From Xylocopa sonorina (taxonomy: Eukaryota; Arthropoda; Insecta; Hymenoptera; Apidae), in assembly GCF_050948175.1 (NCBI RefSeq), contig NC_135200.1, positions 12,453,001 through 12,517,000 on the forward strand: 64,000 nucleotides of DNA, given 5' to 3'. The notes below the pieces were generated by a model. That model was not told the DNA's origin, did not search any database, and was given only the letters and a program-made list of their open reading frames with translations. The first letter of the stretch is position 1. Each line of letters starts with the position of its first letter. Shown piece after piece: positions 20,192 through 34,900 of the stretch. Made by a program: the position numbers and the translations under genes.

Positions 20192-23100
20192 CTGAAAATG
20201 CGCCAATGAGAGGCTAGGGTTTGTCTGGTGGGTAGGGAAATGCCGGGAGTTCAAGAAACAACGTCCGTGGATGTTGTCAGGAACGAAAACATTTTGCGCA
20301 ACTGGATGAAACGAGAATCGCGCGATAAAAGGGAAGGAAAAGGAAAGGAAATGTTTTCGAGCGATAATCAGAAGTAAAGTTAGAAAAAGTGAAACGAAGG
20401 TAGCACGGAACAAAGGAGCAGGGAGAACAAGAGAAATGTACAGAACAGATAAAGCGAGAAATGATTCAGACTTTGTGTAGGTTTATCCATATCAAGAGTT
20501 CAGACTTAAGACAATCGGCAACGAACGGTACAAACCACTTACTGGTTTTAAGTGGCGATTCCAGCTTGCTTGCTTTCGCCGTGACTGAAAAGGAGTTTGC
20601 TACTTGGATACTGCTCACCCATTGTAGAGTCCTTTCGGATAGGAGTGTAATAAAAACAATCACAGCCTGGAGAACTGAGCAACAGTGGACGGCCCTTCGT
20701 AGTCGAGGACCTTCCCTTTCCCCATCTTGGATAGGACGATCGATTAAGATTCGGATTATTAGTTACCGAACGTACAAATGTTTGAAAGAATTTAGTTGAA
20801 ACGTATTTTTTCCAGCAATATTTCCGCAAGTACAGGGAAATTATTTTGCTAATTGCCCAGTGTTTTTTCTATTCCCTTGCCGCGTGTGTCTCTTGAAATT
20901 TGGCCACGCGGATGATCGCGTGTCGTGTTTCTTTGCTAACAAATGCTGTCGAGTCCGTCTGGCCAAGCGAAGAGACAGATGCGGAAGACCTCGTACGTGC
21001 TGTCTGGAGCATCCTCGAATTCAAGTGGGCCTCTCTCGAGCGTTTCAACTAGCAGCAACCTTGCCAACCGTGTCGACTACCCCAACCTTCTCGCGGAACG
21101 GGTGACGGAATATAACCCACCTCGTTTCCGAAGTTTCCACCATACGTACGAGTTCCAACGTCACAACTGCTTCTTACGCTGCTATCGGCTTCTCGAACTT
21201 GATTTCAAGTTTGATTTGGAATCTGCCGATAAGCTGCATCTGCACGTACACGAATATTTCTTAGTACGTGTCAACTGGTAGGGCGTAGTTTCATTATTGG
21301 GTTTGTTGTTTCCCGGGAAAGATCGATGAAATTTAATATCCAGCGAATCTTGAGGTCTGATATGCTCACGCGTGGAGTGTCGTGTTTTATCGGGCGCATG
21401 CCGAGTGGCGGCTTTATTTTATGTATACGATATACGTGAGTGTCGCACGCAGGATGGAGATTACGTTGATTTGTGTAAGAGAATTCAGCGCTCAATCAAC
21501 GTGTTGTACACGAACGGTAAACTTTTCCAGGGAGATTCAATGAGATCGCATCAACCAGAAGCAACATCCTTCGGGTGCACATTATTCGACGAACGACGAA
21601 AACATGATGGAAATCGGAGCTAGAAAGTAGTTGGTACAATTGGTTAGCTGGAGGCTTGTAATAAAAAAAACGAGGTCGATGAGGAAAGACGATGAAGACG
21701 AGATCGACGACGACAACGTTTACTTTTCTCTTTTGTAGAGGGGGCTCTTGACAAGATTTGCCTTGGTATACGGTTCTGAAGGAGACGAACACCGACGTAG
21801 AGTACGATCTTCGGTCGCGTGGGTAAGCAGGACCGATGAGAAAACGTAGGAGACGAGAAAAGAATGGAAGGTCAAGTGGGAAAAACAACTGTTTCTATCC
21901 CAATGTATTCTTTTTTATTACTTCCTTGTGATTTAGATGAAATCGATTTCATTGATCCCGTGTGCTCCTCTTATTTTATTCCACTCTGTTTCTCCCCTTA
22001 TTCTTCGCTCTTCGCTGGTCATGCTCGTAAACAGACATCAAGTCTTCGAAAGGTTCGTAAGGTATACTCTTGCGAATCGCTTTACTCATTTTATTTATGT
22101 AGTTTGATTCTCGAATGCACGATCGTCGAAGGATTCTCGATCCGAGAACGTCGAAGCCGAGTTATTAATTACGAAACGAATTACGCGTTCAGAGTGATTC
22201 CCATTTATTTGAAACTTCATTCGACGGACATGTTTTTCCGGTGATGTCCTGTTTGTTCGAGGTAATTGGCGTTCCTTTGTTTCATTCTTTACAACGAGCA
22301 CGCACCAGTATTGACATTACTCCGAATAGAGCTCGCGTGTATACGATATACACACGGTCGTAAATGGAGTCGACGTGTAGGAAGTTCAAAGGGTTTGCCA
22401 GAGTTCGATCTGTTTCCCGCATTTCTGTTTACCTCTTCTAGTTTTATCACTGACACGGTAAAGTTTAAAGATACGAGAATATCCGATCGCATCGCAATTA
22501 CGCGTGGTGCAATTTATTCTTTACGTGCAATTTTGTGCAAAGTATAAAGTAGGTATGCGCGTAATTTCTTGAAAATATCTTTTACTCGAAACGTAATTTT
22601 GATCGATCGACTCGTTTCAGTCCGCAAATCGTTGGCAGTTAGGGGAGGAATCGATCAAAGGTGCAGGTTCGCGATATATACAGCATGTATAAAACGTTAG
22701 GAATTGCTACGGCGGGTTCAAAGGTTTCGTCAAGCTGCAATTCGCCGTTTCGAATGTTCTCACTGATTGTAGTGCTTTGCTTCGCGAAAGAGGCGTCTCG
22801 CGGTAACGTAGTCCCGTTCCGGAAGAGCTTACCCGAACTCCGCATTACTTAGTATTTGAGCTTCAGGCGACAAAGTTTCTTCAACTGTAATTACGAATCG
22901 ATAAGTAGAATTGCTTAAATGTAATTTCACTTCCAAAGATACTCCCAAGTTTTAAGACGCATTCCGTTATATATTCTCTCGATTTTCAATCATTTTTCCT
23001 CTTTCTGATTTAAGGAAGTTCGATACTGAGAAACATCGTCGTACGGAACTCGACTCGTGTGTAATTTTTAAGGCTCAGCGGCGTAAGTTTCAGTCAGAGA

Positions 23101-26100
23101 TTAAGATTTTACGCGAGCAAACCTGCTGGGACTCTTACGTAGGTTCAATGGAGGTATCGCGCGAGACAGAGAGGCGGAGAGGATAGAGAGTTCGTGTTCT
23201 TTCCATCTGGAGTGCATTCAGGAAGGTTTTTTGCGGAGAATAAGTGAGGGTGGAGCGTGCAAAACAATGAACTTCAAATGCAAACCACAAACCAGCAGTT
23301 CCTTCCGCGCTGTCTGCTAACGTGAAGGCTCAAACGATTTTTCGAGCTTTTTCGCTTCTCCTTAAATTATTCCTTCTCCTCGTAAAAATGACTCAGTATC
23401 TTTTCGCTTCGGGTAACGGATTTTTTAAATAAATATGTGAAAATATCGGTGGCGGTAGTGGTATCCAAATTACTGGTCTCCGACAGGTTTTACGCTCCGT
23501 TACGTTACGTACGAGGAATACTAGAAATTTTATCCAAGTTTAGCTTGTTTGCGACTGTATGATAAACAAAGCGTCGCACGGAATATTTAGAATCATATAG
23601 GATCGCGTTGAAGTAATAACGAGGACGAGGATGGTAACGCGACGCTTGAATCCTTTGAAGTTAAAATGCTTACTTCGAGTCTCGACTCCCTCGTTCCGCT
23701 TTCTGGTATAATTTAAACAGTGCTTTTTTTTAAGTCATATCCTCTTCTCATAACTTTTTCTCTCTTTGTTACTTTTGTCATATTTCAAGCGTTGTCTCTT
23801 CTTTATTCTTTCGTTTCAATTTTTCTCGCTTATTCCATGTAAATACGAGACATTTTCATCAGGACACGTACGAAATACCGCGCTCCTCTCGGTTACATTC
23901 TCCTCGATACCCTCTAAACGCGAATACGAACAAATATTGTGAACGATTTCGCTGTCATTGCGAACAGAAAGATCGTGGTAGCTCCTACGCGCGTTGAAAT
24001 CGTATCCGTGCGCCGCTTAATTACCAAATAGAACGATGCTTATCGGCTCTACCTTACGTTTGAAACGCGTCCTTTGTTCTCGCGCGCAATCTAAATTCAC
24101 CCCGTGGTATTTAGTAGACTACAGCGTAATGGGAAGTTAAGGATACGATAGCGAGTACGTAAAGCTTAAATTCTCAAACGGTTGTTACGTTCACGAATCG
24201 TAAATACCTTTACTTCCAATTATATCGATAGATTTGGAGGAAGAAAAATGATTTACGTTTAACAGTTTTGAATATCAAGCGTTTCGCCAATTCCGTTCCT
24301 CCTCCTCCTCGTAAAGAAGCAGTCGTGGAACGCGGACGTGGTTCCGCAAATAGGACGAAAATCGAATCTGTCGTTCGCACGCAAGCTCATTCCAGGCGGC
24401 AGCCAGGATTCGAGATACCCAGCCAGATTGTCGTCGGTGTGTGACCGATTTCGAAAATCTCATCGCGTGCTCGATTAAACGACGGCGGCGCCGTGCTCGA
24501 AGGTGACGGGAAGCGACGCAGCAGGCATGAAAGCGCCATTAGAAGGGACAATGAACGATTCACGGGAAGAATCGGCGTGAACGAGAAGAAAAAGTAGGTG
24601 AAACGGAAGGACGAGATGCCACCGACGAGGAGAAAAGCACAATAGGGTGAAATAAGAATGTCGCGCTTGAATGCAGCGCCGCTTCAATGTACCCGCGCTC
24701 CTCGCGAATTCTCTTCTTCCACCGAATTGCCTTCGTGCTTCAATTTTCAATTTTTAATCCGTTCCAAGACGCAACCGCTCACTTTCGAATGTGTGTATAT
24801 ATATATACATACATACACACTTTATCCGCTCCCGAGAAATCGTGTTACGAGGTCGTTGAGAATTCTTTCGTTCGCGGAGTTGTTGCCTCGCGACAACTTG
24901 ACAGTCGAAAACGAGGAGAAACATCGCTGTACTTCTTGCAGCGTCGACGGAGCGACTACTCCCGTGAAGTATCCCTTGATCGCGCGCAACTCCAAGTACT
25001 TACGTCGGGAAAGGTCTCGAGCGAGACTAGACAGCCAAGTATCCGGAGAATTAAGTGGAAAAAGGTAAAGGACTATTCGATCCACCTGCACCACCGCGGT
25101 AAACTAGCGAACGGGAGAGGAAATCGTAGCGGGGAACCAGCAGTTCCTCCGCGAAACTTACTTATCGTAAGTTGAGGCGCCGTTCTGATATGAACAAATG
25201 GACACGAGGTGGTTATTTCCTTTCCTGAAACGTCCATCGTCCGCCCCGTTCTTCTCTCGTTATCGCAACAGAATGGTTTTTTGCCTCGATATCTCGACGA
25301 TGTAGTCTCACCGACATCGCGAACTCTCTGAAATGTTAAGTATCACTTTGAACCGCTCGAGGGTGGTAAAAGGATAGTATCAAGATTTCATTCGTATCGG
25401 TAGTACGTCTTTGCTACCCATTTCGTCTGTACCGGGTTCGTCAAGAAATCCTTCATCTTTCGAGGGGTGCGGATCAAAAATTTCGTTTCGCTTTCGTTGG
25501 TTCGAGAATTGAAAAGAGGAAAAGGGAAAAAAGGAAAAGGAGAGAAATAGAGAAACATTTCAATTACGTCTCGGTGAAACAAGAATTAATGAGTTTTAGG
25601 GGGGAGGGTAGATGAGGGAAATTTTTCGGGTTGATTTCAGTGTGGTCCGGGATAGCTGGATTCGGCGTTGGGACGGAGCTGGGGTGTGGGTGGTAGGTGG
25701 TGGCGTGGAAGACGGGGACTCGAAACGCGTAATTTAAATAGGCAGACAGCCGAGGAACGCGGTGGCGGATTCCATTAAAACTTTTCGCTTGGCTCGTACG
25801 AGAAGTGACACGTACTCTCGCATACTCGAGCAAAGTAATACATTTTAAAGAATTTCAGACAAGAAATTTACATTAGAAAAGTTTAACCGCGGGAATTAAA
25901 TAAAGAGAATTTCGGAACGCGTTGCGTCATTCGCGACGAATAAAAAGTGTGAGAAGAGCATTAATTAATTGACGGCGAGCCTGGCAACGGCGACGGATAA
26001 GGAGCCGAAGTTTTCACGTTTTCACGTAAACGGGAAACTCTCTACGGTCGACCTCTGACTACTCCCGAGAGATTCGAGTGACTTTCGTACTCCGTTATTC

Positions 26101-29100
26101 AGGATTGATCGCGATTACATCGTATCTACCGGATCATACATTTACAACGATATAATTCACCGAAGCGGATTAACTGCACGCCATATGAATTAGCGGGGTT
26201 ACGTATCGTCTTAACGTGTGGGTACCATATTGCGAGGATCGTTTGGGAAATGATGGGAGGCTTATCGTTGGACAGCAGCTACGCGTTGTTTGTTGAAACA
26301 GAAAATCTGTTAAGGGACGGCAAATCGTTTTATAATAACTCGGTAACACGCGATCTCTCGGTTCGATATAGTTTTTCCAAACGACTTGAATTTTCCTCGC
26401 GTATGCACGACGTAGAGGCGCGCGTACGCAGAGGTGGTACACGTCGGCAAAAACAGAATCCAGGGATTAAAATTTCGGCGTAATGCGAACGGATTCTTGA
26501 ATAAAAAACAACAGGGTGGCGAGTTCTCACGGGACGAGGCGTTTCACCATTCGGCTGTCGCGCACAAATATCGCGCTCCTCCCGGCGGAATCTGCTCGCT
26601 TGAAAAAATTCAACCCGTCCCGCCTACTTTTCACTTTGTTTTTCTCCCCCTCCCCTCGACCGTTTTCCGTCCTGGCCATTCTCCCTCGGCTGTTCCGCAG
26701 TTCCCATCCCACACCCTCTTCCTTTCGCCGGCACGGCACGTTCAGCGTGGATTTTGACGGGCTCTCGCTACCATCGTGCTTCGTCCTGTTATCGCGATAT
26801 TTCAACGGGGCCTCCGAGCCCCGTATTCCTCCTCGATACCTGCGAAATGTAGAACAAATAGACCAGGATCCACTGTGAAAACGATAAATCTCCCGGTGAC
26901 GTCGACAATTTGTCGAATCTCGACGCCGGAGGAACCGGCCCGGCGTAGCCCCCTGAAAACTAGAAAAAGTATCGCGTCTTGTTTCCCTCGTACCTTTTTG
27001 TCACTGTCTACCGATCGTCACGCGATACGAATAATGAATCGCGTTCTCGAATAATGACCCGGCTACTTTTGATCGATGTCTACATAAAGAACCAGAACGC
27101 GCGTCCCCTTCTTTTGTCTTCCCGTGTTTCCTAGCGCCCGCGTAGACGCTTTGACACCACCGTTTTCCTCTTTTTCTGACCGTTCTGCTGCTGTATCGTA
27201 TTTTTTATTCCCACTACGAGTTTTTCCGCGTGCAGAGTAAAGATTTACGTTTCGCGGTGCCTTCGTTCTTTTATTCCCGCGCCTCTTTTCACCCGGCTGG
27301 TATTCGTCTTTCTTCCCCGCGAGCCAGAACGCGCTGGCCATTCTCGTCGCTGGCAATTGCCGCGTTTATCGTTAGATAGTTTCTAGATTTAATTCCACGG
27401 CGAAATCCACGGGAACGGAAATACGCGAACGGCACTTGTGAATATTGATAGCGCCGGTTCGCGGCATAAGGCATTCACGCGCGCGCTATGCGATTTCAAT
27501 GCGACCGAGTTGGATAAGAAGCGCATGAATAAATGTATCGCGATTAACTGTGTCGAGTTCGTAACGTACGCTGCGAAAGTGTTGTGCGATCGATTATCGT
27601 GGATCGTAATAACGTTCGTTTCGTCCGATTCTTTATGTTGGACATTACGCCGCGCAACGCACCACGCGATCTACTTACCGCCTGTTATTGCTCTCGCATA
27701 AGTAGACGTTGCGATTATAATTTGAGCTGCCTTTCCGACCACTCCTCGGTTTATCGGTAACGAATCGTTTTACGTAATGAAACGCAACTCGGAAAATCGC
27801 CACGCAACGAAACGATACGAACGCAGAAACGTATCGTATTATCGCAAGCTACAAGCTCGATAAGTCCCTTAGAACCGGAAGCGGGCCACGTAATACTACT
27901 TGCTGGATTCCTTAGTAAATTTAGTTGAGCGCGGTAGGGAATAAAATTTACGTAACGAACCTTGCGGTTCCACGTATCCCGAGGATAGATCGGAGGAAAC
28001 AGGAAAAAAGGATCGCTAATGTTCTTAGCGATGGTTTCATGGCGATCATTTACCGAAATTACGACAGTCTGGAGTGGGAGGGGGTAGATAGAACAGGGGA
28101 TACTTTCTTTTAGCTCGGGTCTGGGTTAACCGACTTAGGAAGCTGTGCACGTGTGCAGTCGTGTGCAATTCTCGTGACACGCCAACCACGTACGACGGAC
28201 CCCACTGTGCCGTTACGGTGCAGGCTAAACGAATAACTTATGCGTTCTGAATAAGAGGCTAGAGACGCTCTGCATTACGGCTTCGAGGAACGCGGCACCC
28301 TATACTTAGCCGTGTACAGGTATACATATAACACGAGAACATATCGTGGCCTGGCAAATGAACGCCTCGAATTGCAATCACTTTTCCGCGAACTCGAACA
28401 ACGATTGGATAGCGTCATTTATCCTTTTCGATCAGATATACCTTCTTTACGATCCTCTCTATAACTCTTGACTTGAACGCAGAATTTATGGAAACAAGTC
28501 GCTAATCGAAAGACTATAACCACAGATTAGGGGTTGTAGGAAACCACGATCTGTACATCTGCGATTTAATTTTTCATTTAACTGAACGATTATGTACGGA
28601 TTAATTAAATTAACCCGATCGACGCTAAGGAGGTACCTATAATCCGAATATCCTAGCTTTCATGGTATTGCCTTAATACCTACTCCTAATAGTACCTAGT
28701 CCGTTTATCTGACGCTACATCGATCATATGTAAAGCCTCGAGCTGTATGTAGAACCTCCGGTTACCGAATACATGCATTTGCTGTTCGAACGGTATTGCT
28801 GGTACTGCTGGTAATACGCGTGACAGCTTCTTTGGCTACCATTGCGATTTGATTTCGTTACTGTCGATAGCGAATTTCCCAAATTGCCTCGAACGCGCGA
28901 GAATCATCGACGTTTGCCGCGAACGTGAATTCCTCTACTCGTGCAGGCAGATACGTATGAAAAGTGGTATCGAAATATCGCGTACGTGCGATCCAACGGT
29001 TGTCGAATCGTTACGAAACGATCGCGAGCAAGAAATTACAACGATTGGACGTTCTTTGCATAAATAAGTGCAACGAGAGAAAGAGGCCCCGTCCAGCGGT

Positions 29101-31680
29101 AGCTTGTTTCCACGAACACTTACAATATATATGGGTTTCCCTCGAATCACGAGTTTATCGACCTTCGACACGTTGACCCACGACGATACACTGTTCCCAA
29201 GTCAGCGTAGCTGTATCGATGGGGCGATACGATTCGGTTGCACCGTCGAACCGCATCCCTCGACCACCGCGTATGTTCCTCTCGACTTTGATTTTCGAGA
29301 GTACGCGATACCTGTGTATTTGTCTCATCTAACGCTCGTTCCTTTTTTTCCAGGCGCACGATCGAAGTACCTAATCCAAAGAAGATGACGATAAGCCAAG
29401 TAATTAGACTGCGATTGACCATAACGTGGAAAGGATCGTTTGGCCGTGAAGCTGAATCGCGTGGGATCACCGCTAATTGCGACGTTACTCACGCTACATT
29501 AAGAACGAAAGACCTTGACAAATCGAGGAAGAGGATGCCGCCGCGATAAAAATTCCCAATTATCCACGGTAAATTTTCCATTCGATTTCCCGATAGTTAA
29601 GATTCATTTCGATCTCGTCGAAACACGCCTCGGGCGGACGTTTGTTTTCCACGCGACGAAACAACCGCAGATACAAGGGATGCGTTTATGGAATTAAACC
29701 GTTCGAACGTTTACGTTTCGTCCTGTTCGGGTAAAGGAAACTCTGTTTCGTATTACAGGAACGGGATAACGATCTTTGCGTAACGAGGTTCGGCTAGAAT
29801 TAGTGGTTGCTTTGGGTGTACCGGGCTGGTGAGATAAGAAACGGTAAAGCTTTCTTAAAAATGGTCGTGTACTTGCTCTTTGCACACGCGCATTAACATA
29901 TAAAAAGGTCTAGTTGGAATTGGTTCGTACAACAGGAACAGTACAGGAAGAACTGATGAGAGGGAACGTGATAAATTACATACAAAATACGCAGCTAGCG
30001 TTGAGCTCGTGTTCAGAGCGATGCGAGTGATAGGAGACGAATGATTATGTAATTTATGTATCGATTCGAAATCAGTTTCCACGGGTTTGGTGAAAGTTTG
30101 ATCGGTATTTTATACGAGCCTGGGAATCGATTTCGCGATTGATAAGCCGTTAACGAGGATCGTTTGTGTAGCAAACGAGTGTCACGGTGCGAATTGTTTT
30201 TATTTTCGACTGGTCTTAGCGGAACGTTTCCGTCCCACGGCGAGCTACAAAGAGGCGTGGAATCTCGTTAAAACTCCGTCGAAACTGAAATTAAAATTAA
30301 ACCAATCATCGTTCTTGCCTGAACGTTAAACGGGGTTTAAAGTTCCAGTCGAGTTTCAGTCGGGACGCAAAAGCAGGGCTAAGAATGCGAAATTCCTGTC
30401 GGTCCGGATGCCGAAGAAATTTCGAGGTTAGAAGGGGTGGAAGAAGAAGAAGATAGGATGAGATGGTAGAACGGGCAGCGTGCCAATAGAGCGCCAAATC
30501 CCTCATTGATCGCGTGCCACCTCTGCTCTCATCTTTCCCTCTGTTTCCGCTCTCCGGCGCTTTCTCTCCTCTCCGTTCTCTTCTGGGAGACCACCACCCT
30601 CGTAGTCCCCCATGGTGCACCATGTATGTACGTACGCAGACCGGAACCGCTGGGCAACGTGCCAGCACACACTGATGTAATTAACACCCCAGCCTGACTC
30701 CGACTCTGACTACTCTCTCCTCTCCTTTCGCCGTGTCTCCTCCTACCTGGAGCTTTCTCCGTTCGTTTGCCCCTCGAGAGGTAGGAGGGAACTCGACCAC
30801 CTACCCTAGAGTGGGTTAGAGGCGGTTTCCGTCTCTTTTGTCTGTCCACTGTTCCCTTTCTCGTCGCGGTATTTACAGCGGAACAAATCAACCGATCTTT
30901 GGGAACCTGATTCTCGCCTAGTAGCATCGAATCTGCGTCAGACATCTCTTTCCCTTGATAATGTTGGACGATCAACGGATCTCTCGACAACGATCTCAAC
31001 GACTTCCGTCGGTTGATAAAAGCGGGGGAAAAAATGAAGAGAAAGGATGGAAAGAACGTCGGTCAGTCTCTCTCTGTTTGCAACTAATACCGTAGAAAAT
31101 GCCCAGAGAAACGAACGCGCAACAATGTACGCTGGATCGGAAAGTCGTGCAACAAAGAAACCGTCTTAAAAGGTCGACGAATGAACGTAGAGCAGCTTAT
31201 TACAATGCGAGCATGAATAGAGACGAGACACAGCCGACAATGAGCGAGTAGCCGGTAGCCAGTCTTTCGATTCCCGGAGGCGTCCCTCGTTTCTCAAGAG
31301 AGGCGGGATAATGTCGGAATCAGAGGTTGAACGGAGAGGTAGAGATGTTGGCGCGGAGACGGTAGGGACCAACCTGGGGCTAGTAACCACTAAACTAGGC
31401 GTCTAATAGTTCCTCTCGTCCAGCGGCGAACAATAGCCGGTGGTGAACGCCATCAGCTTCGTACGACCCCTTCAGGAATAATTCCATTCTCCGCGGTCAC
31501 CCTGTACAGCCGCAGCCGTAAATTTTCTTTCACCGATGTTTGCGAGGCATGGTTACGCGCGACGATCGTGCTTTTAACTTACTCTTCGCTTAATTCGTCA
31601 GATTTTGAACGATCGGTACGTTGCAGATAAAGCGGAGGGAAAGTTTGGTGAACGGAGGTAAACCTTGGAGAACAGGGACG
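20192..31680. other. Gene-free CpG-rich stretch
   Basis: No recognisable protein or RNA gene on either strand. Open frames of 60-162 codons are numerous, overlap on opposite strands and show no domain, which fits chance frames in sequence with few TA-containing stops. Other content: a short TATG repeat at about 24796-24820 and a block with repeated TACCTA-like words at 28628-28703. Confidence 0.5.
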
Positions 31681-31732
31681 CATGAAAATCCTCTTCGCAG
31701 TCAGCTCCATTCGAGTGCATAGGAGATCCGAA

Positions 31733-31760
31733 ATGGCGCGTCTGCAGCTGTGCGCCGCAG
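31733..31760 (+). CDS. Possible first coding exon (start codon plus donor)
   Basis: An ATG in good insect context (CCGAAATGG) opens MARLQLCAA and meets a textbook donor, GCAG|GTAAGACC, in phase 1. An upstream in-frame ATG at 31682 would lengthen it. The short hydrophobic start could begin a signal peptide. If real, the gene would run to the right through a very long intron, since no later exon is recognised within 32 kb. The evidence is splice and Kozak grammar only. Confidence 0.28.
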
Positions 31761-31968
31761 GTAAGACCGCTCTATTCCGGTTGGACGTACGTATATGTAC
31801 GTATCTCTATCTGCGGATAGTAAATACCAACTATCTAACTAACTGCGCCACCCTGGCCAAGCTTCTGAGGAATCTCTCTTGTTCCGTCGACTTATCCCTT
31901 TCTATGTGTCCTACCCGTTCCGTAACGCGAGTTCACCGTGAAATATTGAAATGGCCGATTCCTGGTAC

Positions 31969-31990
31969 GTCTCTCTCTCTCTCTCTCTCT
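31969..31990. repeat. (CT)n tract, 22 bp
   Basis: Perfect CT dinucleotide repeat about 210 bp downstream of the possible first-exon donor. Confidence 0.9.
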
Positions 31991-34900
31991 TTGCTGCGTT
32001 AGAACCGGCTAGAATTTGTCGAACGGTTCCGCTCGTGGTTCCACCGAATTTCCTCACCGATTTATTGCCGTCTGACACGCGATACCGAAACGATCATTGG
32101 CCGTCGATAATCGTCGAGCTTTCTCTTTACTTTCAACCGATCGCTTTTCGTTCAGCAATGTCGAGTGATAATTAACGTTGTTCGGACACAGGCTTTGCTA
32201 GCCGGTTTTCAGTGCGCCGTGTGATCATTGTTCGATAAGTTTCAGAATTGGTTGTTCCGCGGTGTGTTTCGCGTACCGCGTGAAAAGCTCCGCTTAAATT
32301 CGAGCCAGACTTTTTGTCAACCGGGGTTTAATTAAATTAAATTGCGCGTTCTATTCAACCGCTGCGCCGGCGGTAACGAAAGCGCGGAGAGGGGCCGGAC
32401 AGAGAAGCCGATGGAGGAGGGAAACGCATCCTCGGGCCACCGGGGGACGTGTGCAACGCGCGTTTTTTCCTTTTCAGGTCCGCCCGTTAGGTTCATTACT
32501 TTCTGACCTTTTCTGTAGCCAGTAGGCAAACAATCAGGGAACTACTTCCATTTATTTCAGTTTGGATAAAACGCCCTTTGCCTCGCGAGCCACCCGAAGC
32601 TTACCGCTAATTCATCGTTCGCTACGGAGAACACACCAGGAACATTTAATTATTCGCGATCCAATTTCGCTTCGTTACTTTTTAAACGAATGTACAGTTT
32701 TAGAAATTAAATTCCCCGCTTCTCGCGCCGCACGTTTCGAACCTATAGCGGATAGTCTATTATACAATAATTGACTTCTATATATATATGCCTTTTTAAT
32801 GCGATTTCTCGTTGATACGAATCGAAGGAGTCGATTCGATCGGTTGAATTTAACGGAACGGATTATTTATGACCGATGGAAAGCGTTCCTTTTTTCCTCG
32901 TGCTAATTGCGCGATACATTCGTCAATTCGGTCATTGCTAATACCAGCGACGCATTCTGCGATCGCAAAAACCCTGACGCTCGCAACGTTATCATACACG
33001 GCTTTGACAGAACTGTCAGCTGGTATTGCCGCGTGTCGGACGCGAAACTTATAGCTACGCGCATAAGCGTGTCGCAGCCGCGAATAATTAGAAGGCATCC
33101 GTCAACCAGAAAATTAAAGGATCGAAGAAACCGGACCTCGTTGCGTTTATTTAAAATTGTTATTCGCCAGGCGTGCAAATTTTTCATGAAAATTTTTTAA
33201 TAACAATAACGCTGTTTCGCATGAAAATTGGATACGAGTCTCTCTTCCGGGAATTGTGTATTGATTTTTAGCAAACAACCACGTGAAATTTGTGGTTATT
33301 GCGGCGAGGAGTACGAATAATACGAATGATATGTAGACGGGGCAGGAAACGATCAGGGAAGATCATTCCCCGTTCTTATTATTTCAGATAGTTTACAAGT
33401 TTCGATGCTTTGTGCGATCGCGATGTTATACTTGGAATTTCTAATGAGAACGCGTCGGTTGGTCGCATTAAGATCGGATCGATCGAGGGGCTTCCTAATC
33501 AGGAATTCAAACCTCAGGTTTCCGAGCAATTAATTCAGAGAACGCGTTCGTTCCGCGCTCCGGCGGCTTAGAAGAACCATTCTTATCATTCCGGACGCGA
33601 GGATGAAAGCATCGGGGAAAAGTCGAGGTGAAAATAAAAATAGTTGCGAGAGAGCACTTTGCGCCGTCGAGGCGGCTCGATTTCGCGGTGGTAAGAAACC
33701 ATCGGTCTTTCGCGGAGGATCAGTGTACGGATGGAGCGGCGCTAGTCCCGAAATGGAGTGGGAAAGGAAGCCGAGGAACTTAATGAAAAAACCCGGGCTC
33801 GGCTTGGTAAATGTTTAAGAATCTCGAAAAGGGTTTTAGTAGGAAAATTCGAAGAAGAGCCGGCAAGTAAACTCGGTGGAATTCGGAAACACACCCCCAT
33901 TAACTCTGCTCCGAAGACGGCTCGATCGAGTCGACCCGAATCGGTTTTTCGTCGAACGGAATCATTTAGAGGAGGTGGATGGATGCGTTTGTTCTTGGCG
34001 TAACTCATGTTTGGCGAGCTTTTAGTACAGCTTCCTCGGTTTCAAAGTTGGAGAAAAGTCGAGAGGGAAACGGTCATAAAAGTGGCTGGAAAAGTATATT
34101 GCGATTCCAAGATGCGAGAGTGATAATAGCGCCGGAGATTAAACCCTTTAACGACGTTATTTACGTATTTCAGTTTCTCCCAAGCTGATATGGACGTAGC
34201 CGTGTCAGCCTGGTTTGGTGCATATGTATATTTCCACACTCGACGCATCGATAACTTTTAAAAGCAAGGAGAAGTAGAGGCAAGTTTACGTTGACGTTGT
34301 AGAGGAGCCATTGCAGATCCTTTCATCGAGGAACCTAAAAGAGGAACGAGCCAAAGTTTGCGCGGTACATTTTCCAGAATACATGTTCTTTGATTTTGTT
34401 TCGTCGTAGAAAAAACGAAACAGTCAGGTGACTTTGCTTCGAATTTCATTCTCCGACACGAATTTAATTACTCTCCTTTCGAGATGAGTTTGGAATCTAC
34501 GTACGAGTCTAACTTGTGACGAGAACTGATTTTACGACGGTCGCGCGTTCGATGGATCTGAATTGTATTACGAAGCTCTTCGAGGTTTTCGAGGCTGGTG
34601 AAGGAAGCGCGGAAGAAAGGTACAAAAATCAATTGTCTTTGGTTGTTGATAGAGCAAGAAAGGCGGGAAAAGAGTTTGCGGAAAGTTCGAGGGTAAAGTT
34701 TGATACGGTTAGACGCAGAGAGTTGGAAAAACTTAATTGTACAACTCCAGTTGGAAATGAATTATCTGTCAGGGACAAATAGAGGACTCTTGGATCCTTT
34801 CGATAAAAAGACGAATCGTTATATCGTATATATGGCAGTCGAATCGTTTTTTCGTTTCCTTGAATAATTAGGGTGGATACAGGCGGAATGGGAACGAAAC

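Noticed and set aside
20943..21281. 112-codon Ser-rich frame on plus
   Set aside because: No conserved motif, and the composition matches background translation of this region.
25152..25172. GTAAGT words on either strand as splice donors
   Set aside because: About 16 per strand are expected by chance in 64 kb; these have no supporting frame or partner acceptor.
34516..34782. 88-codon Glu/Lys-rich frame on plus
   Set aside because: It looks helical but has no family match, no splice sites in phase and an opposing 125-codon frame.
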